The notes beneath the pieces are model-generated. The model ran no database searches, had not been told where the DNA came from, and saw only the letters and a list, made by a program, of their open reading frames with translations. The position numbers and the translations under genes are program-made. From Paludibacter sp. (lineage in GTDB: Bacteria > Bacteroidota > Bacteroidia > Bacteroidales > Paludibacteraceae), in NCBI GenBank assembly GCA_028691965.1, contig JAQUYE010000023.1, forward strand, positions 1-36,343: a stretch of DNA of 36,343 bases, written 5' to 3'. This document shows, piece after piece, positions 25,462 through 33,424 of the stretch; within the stretch, counting starts at the first letter, position 1, and each line of letters opens with the position of its first letter.

Positions 25462-26466
25462 TTATTGAAACACAGTGTGAACTTTTTGTTTCCAGTATTC
25501 TTTTTCATCCTCCGGAAGAAAGCTGGCTGTAAAGGCGTTCAGGGCCAGCTTTTTCAACTCGTCGGCCGACAAATCGAGGGCTTCGGCAATGGCTTCGTAG
25601 TTTTCGTTCATATAACCTCCGAAGTAAGCCGGATCATCCGAATTGACTGTCACCAGGAGTCCCCGCTCCATCATACGTTTCAGGGGATGGTTCCTCAGGT
25701 CTTTTACCACCTGCAGTTTAAGATTAGAAAGCGGACATACCGTCAGGGCAATCCTGCGTCGTACCAACTCATCGACCAGGGCATCGTCTTCCATAGAGCG
25801 GTTACCGTGGTCGATTCTGTCGACACCCAATTCAGTAAGCGCTTCCCACACATAAGCCGGAGGACCTTCCTCACCGGCATGAGCCATGGTTTTCAAACCT
25901 TCCTGCCGGGCACGCTCAAACACCCTGCGGAACTTCACCGGGGGATGACCCAGCTCCGACGAATCGAGGCCTAATCCGATAAAGTACTTTTTATAGGCCA
26001 TTGCCTCCTCGAAGGTACGCAAGGCACTCTCTTCCGAAAGGTGACGAAGGATGCTTAGTATCAGTCCGGAGCTGAAACCATACTCATTACGGGCGGCATC
26101 CATAGCCCGGGAAATACCCTTCACTACCGTTTCGAAGCGTACTCCTCTGTCGGTATGTGTCTGTGGGTCAAAGAATATCTCAGCGTGAACCACACCCTGA
26201 CTATGCACCCGATCGAAATACGCTTTGGCAAGGTCGTAGAAGTCCTGCTCGTACAACAACACCCCGGCACCGGCATAGTAAATATCCAGGAACTCCTGCA
26301 GGTTGGCAAACTGATAGGCCTTTTTAAGTTCCTCCACCGAAGCATACTTCAGGGGAATACCATTGCGGTTTGCAATTTTGAACATCAATTCAGGCTCGAA
26401 GGTTCCTTCGATATGCAGGTGAAGTTCTGCTTTGGGTAGTTCTTGAATAAAACGTTTCAATTCCAT
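25462..26466 (-). CDS. Adenine deaminase (adenosine deaminase superfamily, Aah1/PA0148 type)
   Basis: A 334-aa cytosolic amidohydrolase. The metal and catalytic motifs of the adenosine/adenine deaminase superfamily are all present: ELHLHIEG near the N-terminus, MAHAGEEG with the catalytic Glu, RIDHG and VNSDDPAYF. The segments FFDPQTHTDRGV, HAGEEGPP and VCPLSNLKLQV match the adenine deaminase branch (as in yeast Aah1 and Pseudomonas PA0148) rather than true adenosine deaminases, so adenine to hypoxanthine is the likely reaction. The start at 26466 places LPKAELHLH at the usual distance; an ATG at 26478 would add four residues. It lies 17 nt after a nucleotide-sugar dehydrogenase gene with no obvious functional tie, so it may simply share the transcript. 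Confidence 0.88.
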   Translation of the reverse strand: MELKRFIQELPKAELHLHIEGTFEPELMFKIANRNGIPLKYASVEELKKAYQFANLQEFLDIYYAGAGVLLYEQDFYDLAKAYFDRVHSQGVVHAEIFFDPQTHTDRGVRFETVVKGISRAMDAARNEYGFSSGLILSILRHLSEESALRTFEEAMAYKKYFIGLGLDSSELGHPPVKFRRVFERARQEGLKTMAHAGEEGPPAYVWEALTELGVDRIDHGNRSMEDDALVDELVRRRIALTVCPLSNLKLQVVKDLRNHPLKRMMERGLLVTVNSDDPAYFGGYMNENYEAIAEALDLSADELKKLALNAFTASFLPEDEKEYWKQKVHTVFQ

Positions 26467-26483
26467 AGTGGTTATCATTTAGT

Positions 26484-27743
26484 TTATAATCGGCCGTCGC
26501 TCTCCGGCAAAAAGCCTTTCACGTCGTACACTACCGACTGCTCCTTGCACAGTGAAGGAATGTCGAGGGTGTTGAAAGCAGCATGCGCCACTGCCAGCAC
26601 TACAGCATCATAGGGGCGGGCAGGTAGTTCGCGTGTTGTTACCACTCCATATTCGTGCATCACCTCCTCCGGATTAGCCCAGGGGTCGTAGATGGTAAGA
26701 CGAATGGAATATTCTTTTAATGCTTTTATAATATCAATCACTTTTGTATTGCGCACATCGGGACAGTTTTCCTTGAAGGTGAAGCCTAAAATGAGCACCT
26801 CAGCATCCACCACCAAAATGCGTGACTTAAGCATCAGCTTGATTACTTCACTGGCAACGTACTCGCCCATGCCATCGTTCATGCGGCGACCGGCAAGTAT
26901 AATTTCCGGGTTATAGCCCAGACGTTGAGCAGCCTGCGCCAGGTAATAGGGATCCACCCCGATGCAATGACCACCTACCAGTCCCGGTTTAAAAGGAAGA
27001 AAGTTCCATTTCGTTCCGGCAGCTTCGAGCACTGCATGCGTATCGATCTTCATGCGGTTGAAGATCTTCGACAACTCATTGACAAAGGCAATGTTAATGT
27101 CGCGTTGCGAATTTTCGATCACTTTAGCTGCCTCTGCTACCTTTATTGACGGTGCAAGGTGGGTACCTGCCTGTATCACTGAAGCATATACAGCATCAAC
27201 CTTTTTCCCTATCTCGGGAGTAGAACCCGAAGTTACCTTTTTTATCTTTTCAACGGTATGCTCCTTATCGCCCGGATTAATACGCTCCGGACTATAACCG
27301 GCAAAGAAATCAAGGTTATACTTCAGTCCGGAAACTTTTTCAACAATAGGGATACATTCGTCTTCGGTAACACCCGGATAGACTGTCGATTCGTATACGA
27401 CAATATCACCTTTGCTGATAACACGACCTATCGTCTCGCTGGCTTTGTATAATGGTGTAAGATCCGGATTGTTACTTACATCCACCGGGGTTGGAACAGT
27501 TACCACGTAGAAATTACAATCCCGAATGGCATCCAGCTGGTCGGTACACACAAAACCTTTGCTGATAGCCTCTTTCAAGAGCTTATCTTCCACTTCGAGT
27601 GTTGCGTCATGCCCCTGCATCAATTCGGACACGCGGCTTTTATTGATATCAAAGCCCACCGTGGCATAACGAGTCGAAAACAACCGTGCCAGTGGTAATC
27701 CCACATATCCAAGCCCTATTACAGCTATCTTTATAGTATCCAT
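26484..27743 (-). CDS. tviB: UDP-N-acetyl-hexosamine 6-dehydrogenase (TviB/WbpO type)
   Basis: A 419-aa member of the UDP-glucose/GDP-mannose dehydrogenase family. The N-terminal Rossmann fold shows IAVIGLGYVGLPLA. The middle contains the FFAGYSPERINPGD block and the catalytic thiol Cys260 in GLVGGHCIGVDPYYL; the C-terminal UDP-binding part has GFTFKENCPDVRNTK. The motifs agree best with TviB/WbpO enzymes, which oxidise C6 of UDP-GlcNAc or UDP-GalNAc to the uronic acid with two NAD+. The adjacent gene at 27760-28737 encodes the matching C4 epimerase, so the pair probably makes UDP-GalNAcA for a surface polysaccharide. UDP-GlcNAc dehydrogenase (WbpA) is the alternative. The gap between the two genes is 16 nt. 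Confidence 0.88.
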   Translation of the reverse strand: MDTIKIAVIGLGYVGLPLARLFSTRYATVGFDINKSRVSELMQGHDATLEVEDKLLKEAISKGFVCTDQLDAIRDCNFYVVTVPTPVDVSNNPDLTPLYKASETIGRVISKGDIVVYESTVYPGVTEDECIPIVEKVSGLKYNLDFFAGYSPERINPGDKEHTVEKIKKVTSGSTPEIGKKVDAVYASVIQAGTHLAPSIKVAEAAKVIENSQRDINIAFVNELSKIFNRMKIDTHAVLEAAGTKWNFLPFKPGLVGGHCIGVDPYYLAQAAQRLGYNPEIILAGRRMNDGMGEYVASEVIKLMLKSRILVVDAEVLILGFTFKENCPDVRNTKVIDIIKALKEYSIRLTIYDPWANPEEVMHEYGVVTTRELPARPYDAVVLAVAHAAFNTLDIPSLCKEQSVVYDVKGFLPESDGRL

Positions 27744-27759
27744 TTTTTCAGAGTATATA

Positions 27760-28737
27760 TCATTTACTAGTATTCCTGTACCACTTTACGGCCTCCCGTA
27801 ATCCTTCCTTCAGAAAAAACTCAGGCTTATATCCCAGCAGCAATCGCGCTTTTTCAATACTTGCCAGCGAATGCGGGATATCACCCGTTCGCACCGGACC
27901 GTAGACCGGCGGGATGGTGGCAATTGCAGGGTCGGTCTCAGCAAGGATTTCCTTCAGACAGTCTACCAGCTGATTCAGGGTGTTTCGTTCGCCGCAAGCC
28001 GTATTATAGACCGTATTCACCGCTTCCGGGTTGGAAGTCGACATTGCCAGCAGGTTCATCTGCAACACATTATCTATATAGGTAAAGTCGCGCGAGTATT
28101 CCCCGTCGCCATTAATACGCGGTGACTCGTGTAATAATAACTGCTTAACGAAAAGGGGGATTACAGCTGCATAGGCCCCATTGGGATCCTGCCGGCGACC
28201 AAACACATTAAAGTAGCGCAAACCGATGCATTCCATACCATATGTCTTTGCAAACACATCGGCATACAGTTCGTTCACGTATTTTGTGATAGCATAAGGC
28301 GACAGCGGTTTACCAATCAGTTCCTCCCGCTTGGGAAGGGTGGCCGAATCACCGTAGGTAGAAGAGCTGGCTGCGTAAATAAATCGTTTCACTCCTGCAT
28401 CGCGGGCAGCCACCAACAGATTCAGGAATCCGGTGACATTGACCTCGTTGGTCGTCACTGGATCCTTTATCGAACGGGGAACCGAGCCTAAGGCTGCCTG
28501 ATGAAACACATATTCGATACCCTCCGTCGCCTTCCGGCAGGTATCCAGCGAACGAATATCGCCTTCCAGGAGGGTGAAGTAAGGATGAGAAAGGAACGAG
28601 GCTATATTGGAATGATGACCGGTTGCAAAATTATCCAGACAAACTACGCGGTGACCCTGTTCAAGCAGGCACTCACAAAGGTTTGATCCGATAAATCCCG
28701 CTCCTCCGGTCACAAGTACTGAATGAGTTGTATTCAT
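27760..28737 (-). CDS. tviC: UDP-N-acetylglucosamine 4-epimerase (TviC/WbpP type)
   Basis: A 325-aa extended short-chain dehydrogenase/reductase. The nucleotide-binding motif is VTGGAGFIGSNL at the N-terminus, the catalytic YxxxK appears in SPYAITKYVNELY, and the segment HQAALGSVPRSIKDPVTTNE is characteristic of the TviC/WbpP group that interconverts UDP-GlcNAc/GalNAc and their uronic acids. The start at 28737 is chosen because it begins MNTTHSVLVTGG, close to the Rossmann motif, and lies 20 nt after a promoter box; a further upstream start at 28770 would run through that box. Together with the dehydrogenase gene 16 nt downstream it forms the two-enzyme route known from the Salmonella Vi antigen and Pseudomonas O6 antigen. 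Confidence 0.88.
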   Translation of the reverse strand: MNTTHSVLVTGGAGFIGSNLCECLLEQGHRVVCLDNFATGHHSNIASFLSHPYFTLLEGDIRSLDTCRKATEGIEYVFHQAALGSVPRSIKDPVTTNEVNVTGFLNLLVAARDAGVKRFIYAASSSTYGDSATLPKREELIGKPLSPYAITKYVNELYADVFAKTYGMECIGLRYFNVFGRRQDPNGAYAAVIPLFVKQLLLHESPRINGDGEYSRDFTYIDNVLQMNLLAMSTSNPEAVNTVYNTACGERNTLNQLVDCLKEILAETDPAIATIPPVYGPVRTGDIPHSLASIEKARLLLGYKPEFFLKEGLREAVKWYRNTSK

Positions 28738-28757
28738 GAATATTCTTCTTGTAAGTG

Positions 28758-28765
28758 CAAAAGTA
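28758..28765 (-). promoter_or_regulatory. Candidate -7 promoter box of the tviC-tviB genes
   Basis: TACTTTTG on the minus strand fits TAnnTTTG and ends 20 nt before the ATG at 28737, in the 70-nt gap after fcl. It suggests the UDP-sugar genes can be expressed apart from gmd-fcl. No good -33 element is seen. Confidence 0.45.
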
Positions 28766-28807
28766 AGCAATTTGTAGGAATTATACTATCCGGGCACTGC
28801 TAAACAG

Positions 28808-29965
28808 TTATTCTACCTGCTTCAGATAATTCGTTACAACCCGTCGTATCCCTTCTTCCAGACTCACAGTTGGTTTCCAGCCCAGCTGATTCAGTTTACT
28901 TACGTCTAACAATTTACGGGGAGTACCATCCGGCTTAGAGCTATCCCAGTGAATCTGACCTGTGTAGCCAACAATCTCCTGCACCAGTGAAGCAAGTTCA
29001 CGAATCGTTACATCTTCGCCGCAACCCGCGTTAACATGCGTCGGTGTTGAGTCGGGTGCATCATAGTTCATAAGCAGGTAAACGGAAGCATCAGCCATAT
29101 CGTCGACATGCAGGAATTCACGCATGGGCTCACCGGTACCCCAGAGTGTTATGTTTACCGTTTCCTCAGGACTGGTATCACCCGATTGTGAAGCATAGAT
29201 TACAGATGCCTGTACGGGAATAGCCGCAGCCAGTTCAGGAGTAGCGGCAGAAGGAATCCCTTTGTGAATACCGTATTTTTCCAGGATAGCCAGGATAGCT
29301 TCGTCCGAACTTTCTCCATTCACATGTTCAACAGGCAGGCGATTCAGATCGCGGCGGATAGCAGTCCAATCCCCTTCCATCAGGTACTTACCTAACACCA
29401 TTTTACGAATAAGTGCCGGCAACACATGTGATTTCTCCAGATCATACGTATCGTTCTGGCCATACAGGTTGGTTGGCATTATGGAGATGAAATTGCAGCC
29501 ATACTGATCGTGATACGCTTCACACATCTTTATCCCTGCAATTTTGGCGATAGCATAGGGTTCGTTGGTAGGCTCAAGCTGACCGGTCAACAGGTATTCT
29601 TCCTTAATAGGCTGGGGAGCCAGGCGTGGATAGATACAGGAAGAGCCTAAAAAGAGCAACTTCTTAACGCCGTGCAGGTAACTCTGATGGATAACATGAT
29701 TCTGTATCATCAGGTTTTCGTAAATAAACTGGGCGCGGTAGGTATTGTTGGCCACAATACCTCCTACCTTAGCAGCGGCCAGCACTACATAGTCGGGCTT
29801 CTCGGTTTCAAAAAAGCGGGCTACGTCGGCTTCCACCAGCAGGTTTAACTCCTGCTGAGTACGGGTTACAAAATTAGTAAAACCCCGGGCTTCCAAATTT
29901 CGTTTAATTGCCGACCCTACCATTCCAAGATGACCGGCAATGTATATCTTTGAAGTAGTATCCAT
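28808..29965 (-). CDS. fcl: GDP-L-fucose synthase
   Basis: A 385-aa bifunctional epimerase-reductase that turns GDP-4-keto-6-deoxymannose into GDP-L-fucose with NADPH. It shows the Rossmann motif IAGHLGMVGSAI, the conserved AAKVGGIVANNTY block, LFLGSSCIYP and the catalytic YAIAK. The ATG at 29965 is used, one base after the gmd stop; a TTG three codons upstream would overlap gmd. Compared with the 321-aa Escherichia coli enzyme there is an extra stretch of about 65 residues between YLMEGDWTAI and LWGTGEPMREF, carrying a polar linker. I recall shorter insertions at this place in Bacteroides enzymes, so it is probably a lineage feature rather than damage. The product feeds fucose-containing surface glycans. 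Confidence 0.94.
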   Translation of the reverse strand: MDTTSKIYIAGHLGMVGSAIKRNLEARGFTNFVTRTQQELNLLVEADVARFFETEKPDYVVLAAAKVGGIVANNTYRAQFIYENLMIQNHVIHQSYLHGVKKLLFLGSSCIYPRLAPQPIKEEYLLTGQLEPTNEPYAIAKIAGIKMCEAYHDQYGCNFISIMPTNLYGQNDTYDLEKSHVLPALIRKMVLGKYLMEGDWTAIRRDLNRLPVEHVNGESSDEAILAILEKYGIHKGIPSAATPELAAAIPVQASVIYASQSGDTSPEETVNITLWGTGEPMREFLHVDDMADASVYLLMNYDAPDSTPTHVNAGCGEDVTIRELASLVQEIVGYTGQIHWDSSKPDGTPRKLLDVSKLNQLGWKPTVSLEEGIRRVVTNYLKQVE

Positions 29966-29966
29966 C

Positions 29967-31115
29967 TTATTCAAAATAATTCATAATTCTGAAACCACCC
30001 TCCCGGAGGTAGGTTTCTTTTTTCATTAACTTCACATCCGATTTCATCATATCTTCCACGAGTGTAGCCAGGGTATATTCCGGTTCCCAGCCCAGGCGGG
30101 TACGTGACTTGGTAGCATCCCCAATCAGCAATTCCACTTCAGTGGGACGGAAATAAGCAGGATCAACTTCCACAACGGGATAATCCACTTTTTTAAGATT
30201 TTCAAGGAACTCAGCCCCCACCTCAGTTACAAAACGGCTTTCGTCAATATCATCAATATATCCTTTTTCTTCCACTCCTTCGCCCCGGAAGCCGATTGAA
30301 ATTCCCAATTCAGCAAAGGCCAGCGATACAAACTCCCTGACTTCAGTAGTGATACCGGTTGCTATAACATAATCATCGGGCTCGTCCTGTTGTAAGATCA
30401 GCCACATGGCCTTCACATAATCCTTGGCATGCCCCCAGTCACGTTTCGCCGACATATTACCCAGGTAAATAGTCTTTTGCATACCCATAGCAATACGTGC
30501 AGTAGCACGGGTAATCTTACGGGTTACGAAGGTCTCACCACGCAGGGGCGACTCATGATTAAACAGGATACCGTTACTGGCGTGCATCTTATAAGCTTCG
30601 CGGTAGTTGACTGTAATCCAGTAGGCGTATAATTTGGCAACGGCATAGGGAGAGCGGGGATAGAAGGGAGTAGTCTCTTTTTGAGGGATTTCCTGAACAA
30701 GACCATATAGTTCGGATGTTGAAGCCTGGTAAATACGTGTCTTCTCCGACAACCCTAACAGGCGTACAGCTTCCAAAATACGCAAGGTACCTATCCCATC
30801 AGCATTAGCCGTATATTCGGGAGTATCAAAACTCACCTTAACATGGCTCATAGCCGCTAAATTATAAATCTCATCCGGTTGTGTTTCCTGTATAATGCGG
30901 GTCAGGTTCATCGAATCAGTCAGATCGCCATAGTGCAGAATCAGATTCCGGTCGGTCACATGCGGATCCTGGTACAGATGGTCGATACGGTCGGTGTTGA
31001 ACAGGGAGGAGCGGCGTTTAATACCGTGTACAATATATCCTTTTTTAAGTAGTAATTCGGCCAGGTATGCACCATCCTGACCGGTAATTCCTGAAATCAA
31101 AGCAGTTTTCTTCAT
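29967..31115 (-). CDS. gmd: GDP-mannose 4,6-dehydratase
   Basis: A 382-aa enzyme that makes GDP-4-keto-6-deoxy-D-mannose from GDP-mannose, the first step to GDP-L-fucose. Diagnostic features are [18 protein letters not shown] at the N-terminus, the [19 protein letters not shown] block, QASTSELYG and the catalytic [12 protein letters not shown], followed by [20 protein letters not shown]. The length is close to the usual 370-380. It is the first gene of a minus-strand operon with fcl, whose ATG follows one base after this stop. A promoter box lies 78 nt upstream. GDP-mannose could in principle be built from the mannose-1-phosphate released by the GH130 enzyme of this window, but the needed guanylyltransferase gene is not here. 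Confidence 0.95.
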   Translation of the reverse strand: MKKTALISGITGQDGAYLAELLLKKGYIVHGIKRRSSLFNTDRIDHLYQDPHVTDRNLILHYGDLTDSMNLTRIIQETQPDEIYNLAAMSHVKVSFDTPEYTANADGIGTLRILEAVRLLGLSEKTRIYQASTSELYGLVQEIPQKETTPFYPRSPYAVAKLYAYWITVNYREAYKMHASNGILFNHESPLRGETFVTRKITRATARIAMGMQKTIYLGNMSAKRDWGHAKDYVKAMWLILQQDEPDDYVIATGITTEVREFVSLAFAELGISIGFRGEGVEEKGYIDDIDESRFVTEVGAEFLENLKKVDYPVVEVDPAYFRPTEVELLIGDATKSRTRLGWEPEYTLATLVEDMMKSDVKLMKKETYLREGGFRIMNYFE

Positions 31116-31193
31116 AAGATAGAGTTTATTAGCAGGGTTTCAGCACTGCACTTCAAAACAGTTCAGCATTTAAGGCAGCACAGTACTGTTTCG

Positions 31194-31201
31194 CAAAAGT
31201 A
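31194..31201 (-). promoter_or_regulatory. Candidate -7 promoter box of gmd-fcl
   Basis: TACTTTTG on the minus strand, an exact TAnnTTTG match, lies 78 nt before the gmd ATG. A TTTT stretch about 18 nt upstream could stand in for the -33 element. Confidence 0.5.
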
Positions 31202-31244
31202 GTAAAATTTTCAACAAGTAAAACTCCCTGACACTGATTTTAGA

Positions 31245-31280
31245 TATACCAAACCGGATTTATACCATAAGGTGGGTATA
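31245..31280. promoter_or_regulatory. Candidate operator of the sulfite reduction operon (TATACC repeats)
   Basis: TATACC occurs at 31245-31250 and again at 31261-31266, and its exact complement GGTATA at 31275-31280. The last two form an inverted repeat with an 8-nt spacer, 20 bp long overall. The site lies between the divergent gmd and DUF2061-cysJI genes, about 75 nt upstream of the latter's start, in a 240-nt gap that otherwise holds only the promoters. A sulfur- or cysteine-responsive regulator would be a sensible partner, but none is encoded in the window. Confidence 0.45.
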
Positions 31281-31323
31281 TAAATGCCGTAGCTGGTGTA
31301 TGGCAGAAACTACGAGAAAGGCA

Positions 31324-31331
31324 GAATTTTG
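31324..31331 (+). promoter_or_regulatory. Weak candidate -7 promoter box of the DUF2061-cysJI operon
   Basis: GAATTTTG matches TAnnTTTG in all but the first base and ends 24 nt before the ATG at 31356. No -33 element is evident. It is listed because an operon start is needed here and nothing better is visible. Confidence 0.3.
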
Positions 31332-31355
31332 CAAACGAGAAATAACACAACCCAT

Positions 31356-31583
31356 ATGAAAGAAAAAAACTACCGCAGTTTGCTAAAATCAATATCGTAC
31401 CGTATTACCGGAACGCTGGCCACCTTTTTAATCTCATTTTTAGTTACAGGGGAGTTAAAGTTTGCTTTCTCGATCATGGGGGTCGATTTCTTTGCAAAAA
31501 TAATCTTGTTTTATTTTCACGAACGACTGTGGAACCGTATTAAATTAGGGAAAGTAAAAGGCGGACCTGAATACGAAATATAA
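31356..31583 (+). CDS. DUF2061 family small membrane protein
   Basis: A 75-aa inner-membrane protein. It begins KNYRSLLKSISYRITGTL, the standard opening of DUF2061 proteins, and has two hydrophobic segments (about 18-32 and 37-55) with a short turn holding TGELKFA between them; FFAKIILFYFHERLWNRI near the end is also typical. The start at 31356 is used because it places the conserved block at residue 4; an upstream in-frame start would add 20 residues of no family match. Members often sit in sulfate or sulfite assimilation operons, as here, 27 nt before cysJ. The molecular role is unknown; a helper for sulfur compound uptake has been suggested by such context only. Confidence 0.85.
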   Translation: MKEKNYRSLLKSISYRITGTLATFLISFLVTGELKFAFSIMGVDFFAKIILFYFHERLWNRIKLGKVKGGPEYEI

Positions 31584-31610
31584 GCACAACCACTCAACAC
31601 TTATTTGAAT

Positions 31611-33407
31611 ATGTATAAACCATTTGACGAGGAACAATTCAACCAGTTTACAAGACTTGTCAACTCTCAGGATATAAAAGGACTCACCTGGATATCCGGC
31701 TATATTGAAGGGTTAAGTCAGTCAAAAAGCACAGCAATTGCCGCTGAGCCAACAACTGAGAATATCACTCCCGAATCAACAAAAGCAGCATCACAACAAC
31801 TTACTATTCTTTACGGTTCACGAACCGGAAATGGTGCTGCTTTAGCTAAACTAGCAGAACGAATGGCCACTGATGCCGGAATTAACGCCACAGTTAGAAA
31901 CATGGAAACGTATCCGCCCAGATCAATTCTAAAAGAAAAGCGGGTGTTGGTAATTGTCTCTACTCATGGTGAAGGTGACCCCCCTTTTCAGGCTAAGGCC
32001 ATGTACGACTACCTGCATGCTAAACGTGCACCGGAACTTAATGAGCTGGAGTATGCGGTATTAGCCCTGGGTGATTCTTCCTATTATCATTTCTGCAAGA
32101 CAGGAAAAGATGTTGACACACGCTTAAACGAGCTGGGTGCAAAACGTCTGAAAGAAATTAACTGTAGTGATGTAGATTTAAAAGCCAGTGATGAACAATG
32201 GCTAAAGGAGTTATTGAACAGCCTGAAACAACCCTCAGACGGCAGCACAACTCTGCCACTGAACGAATCTGCTTCGATTTCGCCTGCTACAGTACTACAA
32301 CCCTATTCAAAAAAGTATCCTTACAATGCAGGCGTACTGGAGAAGATCAACCTTCATGGTCGTGGGTCGGAACGTACTACCTTACACATCGAATTGCAGG
32401 CAGATGGATTAAAGTATGAACCGGGAGATTCAGTGGGTATTTTACCGGTCAACTCCACAACACTTGTGAACGAAGCACTATCAACTACAGGATTAGACGG
32501 AGCGACAGAAGTAGAGCTGCAGGGAAAGCGTATCCCTCTGAAAGAAGCCCTTTTAAACCAGCTGGAGATTGGAAAACTAAATCCTGATGTACTAAAAAAA
32601 TACGTTCAGCTCTTCCCCGACAGCAAGGCAGCCACTCACCTTACTGATTCAAAAACTCTTCAGGAATATCTATACGGTCGTGATCTTGTTGATTTATTGT
32701 CGGCGTATCCGGAGAAACTAACTGCACAACAATTAGTCGATTTACTAAAGCCACTGCAACCCCGTTACTATTCAATCGCATCCAGTCCGCTGGCCTATCC
32801 GGGAGAACTGCATCTTACGGTAGCATTAGTGGAATACCAATCCAACAGAAGAACTAAAAACGGAACCTGTACGGGATTCCTATCAGAGGTACTCCTTGAG
32901 AACGACACCGTACCCGTATTTATAGAATCCAATCCGAATTTCCGCTTACCCGCGAATCCATCTACTTCAATTATCATGATAGGTGCAGGAACCGGTATAG
33001 CTCCCTTTAGAGCATTTATACAAGAACGCGAACTTACTCCTGAAGCCGGTAAAAGCTGGTTGTTTTTTGGCAACCGTCATTTTGAGACTGAATTTCTTTA
33101 TCAGACAGAGTGGCAACACTACCTTAAGTCGGGCGTACTTACCCGCATGGATGTCGCTTTTTCACGTGATAGTGATCAGCCCGTCTACGTCCAGCATCGA
33201 TTACTTGAAAATGGTAAAGAACTATACGACTGGATAAGTGAAGGTGCCCATGTATACATATGCGGTGATATGCGAAAAATGGCTGCTGATGTACAGCTCG
33301 CATTGAGTGAACTACTTCAGCAATACGGCGGACTTGATCCCGAACAGGCACAACAGGAGCTGGATCAGATGCAACGCGAGCGTCGTTTACAACTCGATGT
33401 TTATTAA
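31611..33407 (+). CDS. cysJ: Assimilatory sulfite reductase (NADPH) flavoprotein subunit
   Basis: A 598-aa diflavin reductase that passes electrons from NADPH through FAD and FMN to the CysI hemoprotein. After a 60-residue N-terminal part, the flavodoxin domain (about 65-205) shows LYGSRTGNGAALAK, STHGEGDPP and ALGDSSYYHFC. The FAD and NADP domains follow with RYYSIASSPL, GTCTGFLSE, GAGTGIAPFRAF and the final ERRLQLDVY, where the aromatic C-terminal residue is typical. The ATG at 31611 is used in place of a TTG two codons earlier. The N-terminal leader (EEQFNQFTRLVNSQD) resembles CysJ of Escherichia coli. It is followed after 17 nt by cysI. Confidence 0.95.
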   Translation: MYKPFDEEQFNQFTRLVNSQDIKGLTWISGYIEGLSQSKSTAIAAEPTTENITPESTKAASQQLTILYGSRTGNGAALAKLAERMATDAGINATVRNMETYPPRSILKEKRVLVIVSTHGEGDPPFQAKAMYDYLHAKRAPELNELEYAVLALGDSSYYHFCKTGKDVDTRLNELGAKRLKEINCSDVDLKASDEQWLKELLNSLKQPSDGSTTLPLNESASISPATVLQPYSKKYPYNAGVLEKINLHGRGSERTTLHIELQADGLKYEPGDSVGILPVNSTTLVNEALSTTGLDGATEVELQGKRIPLKEALLNQLEIGKLNPDVLKKYVQLFPDSKAATHLTDSKTLQEYLYGRDLVDLLSAYPEKLTAQQLVDLLKPLQPRYYSIASSPLAYPGELHLTVALVEYQSNRRTKNGTCTGFLSEVLLENDTVPVFIESNPNFRLPANPSTSIIMIGAGTGIAPFRAFIQERELTPEAGKSWLFFGNRHFETEFLYQTEWQHYLKSGVLTRMDVAFSRDSDQPVYVQHRLLENGKELYDWISEGAHVYICGDMRKMAADVQLALSELLQQYGGLDPEQAQQELDQMQRERRLQLDVY

Positions 33408-33424
33408 AATTAAATTTACAAGCT

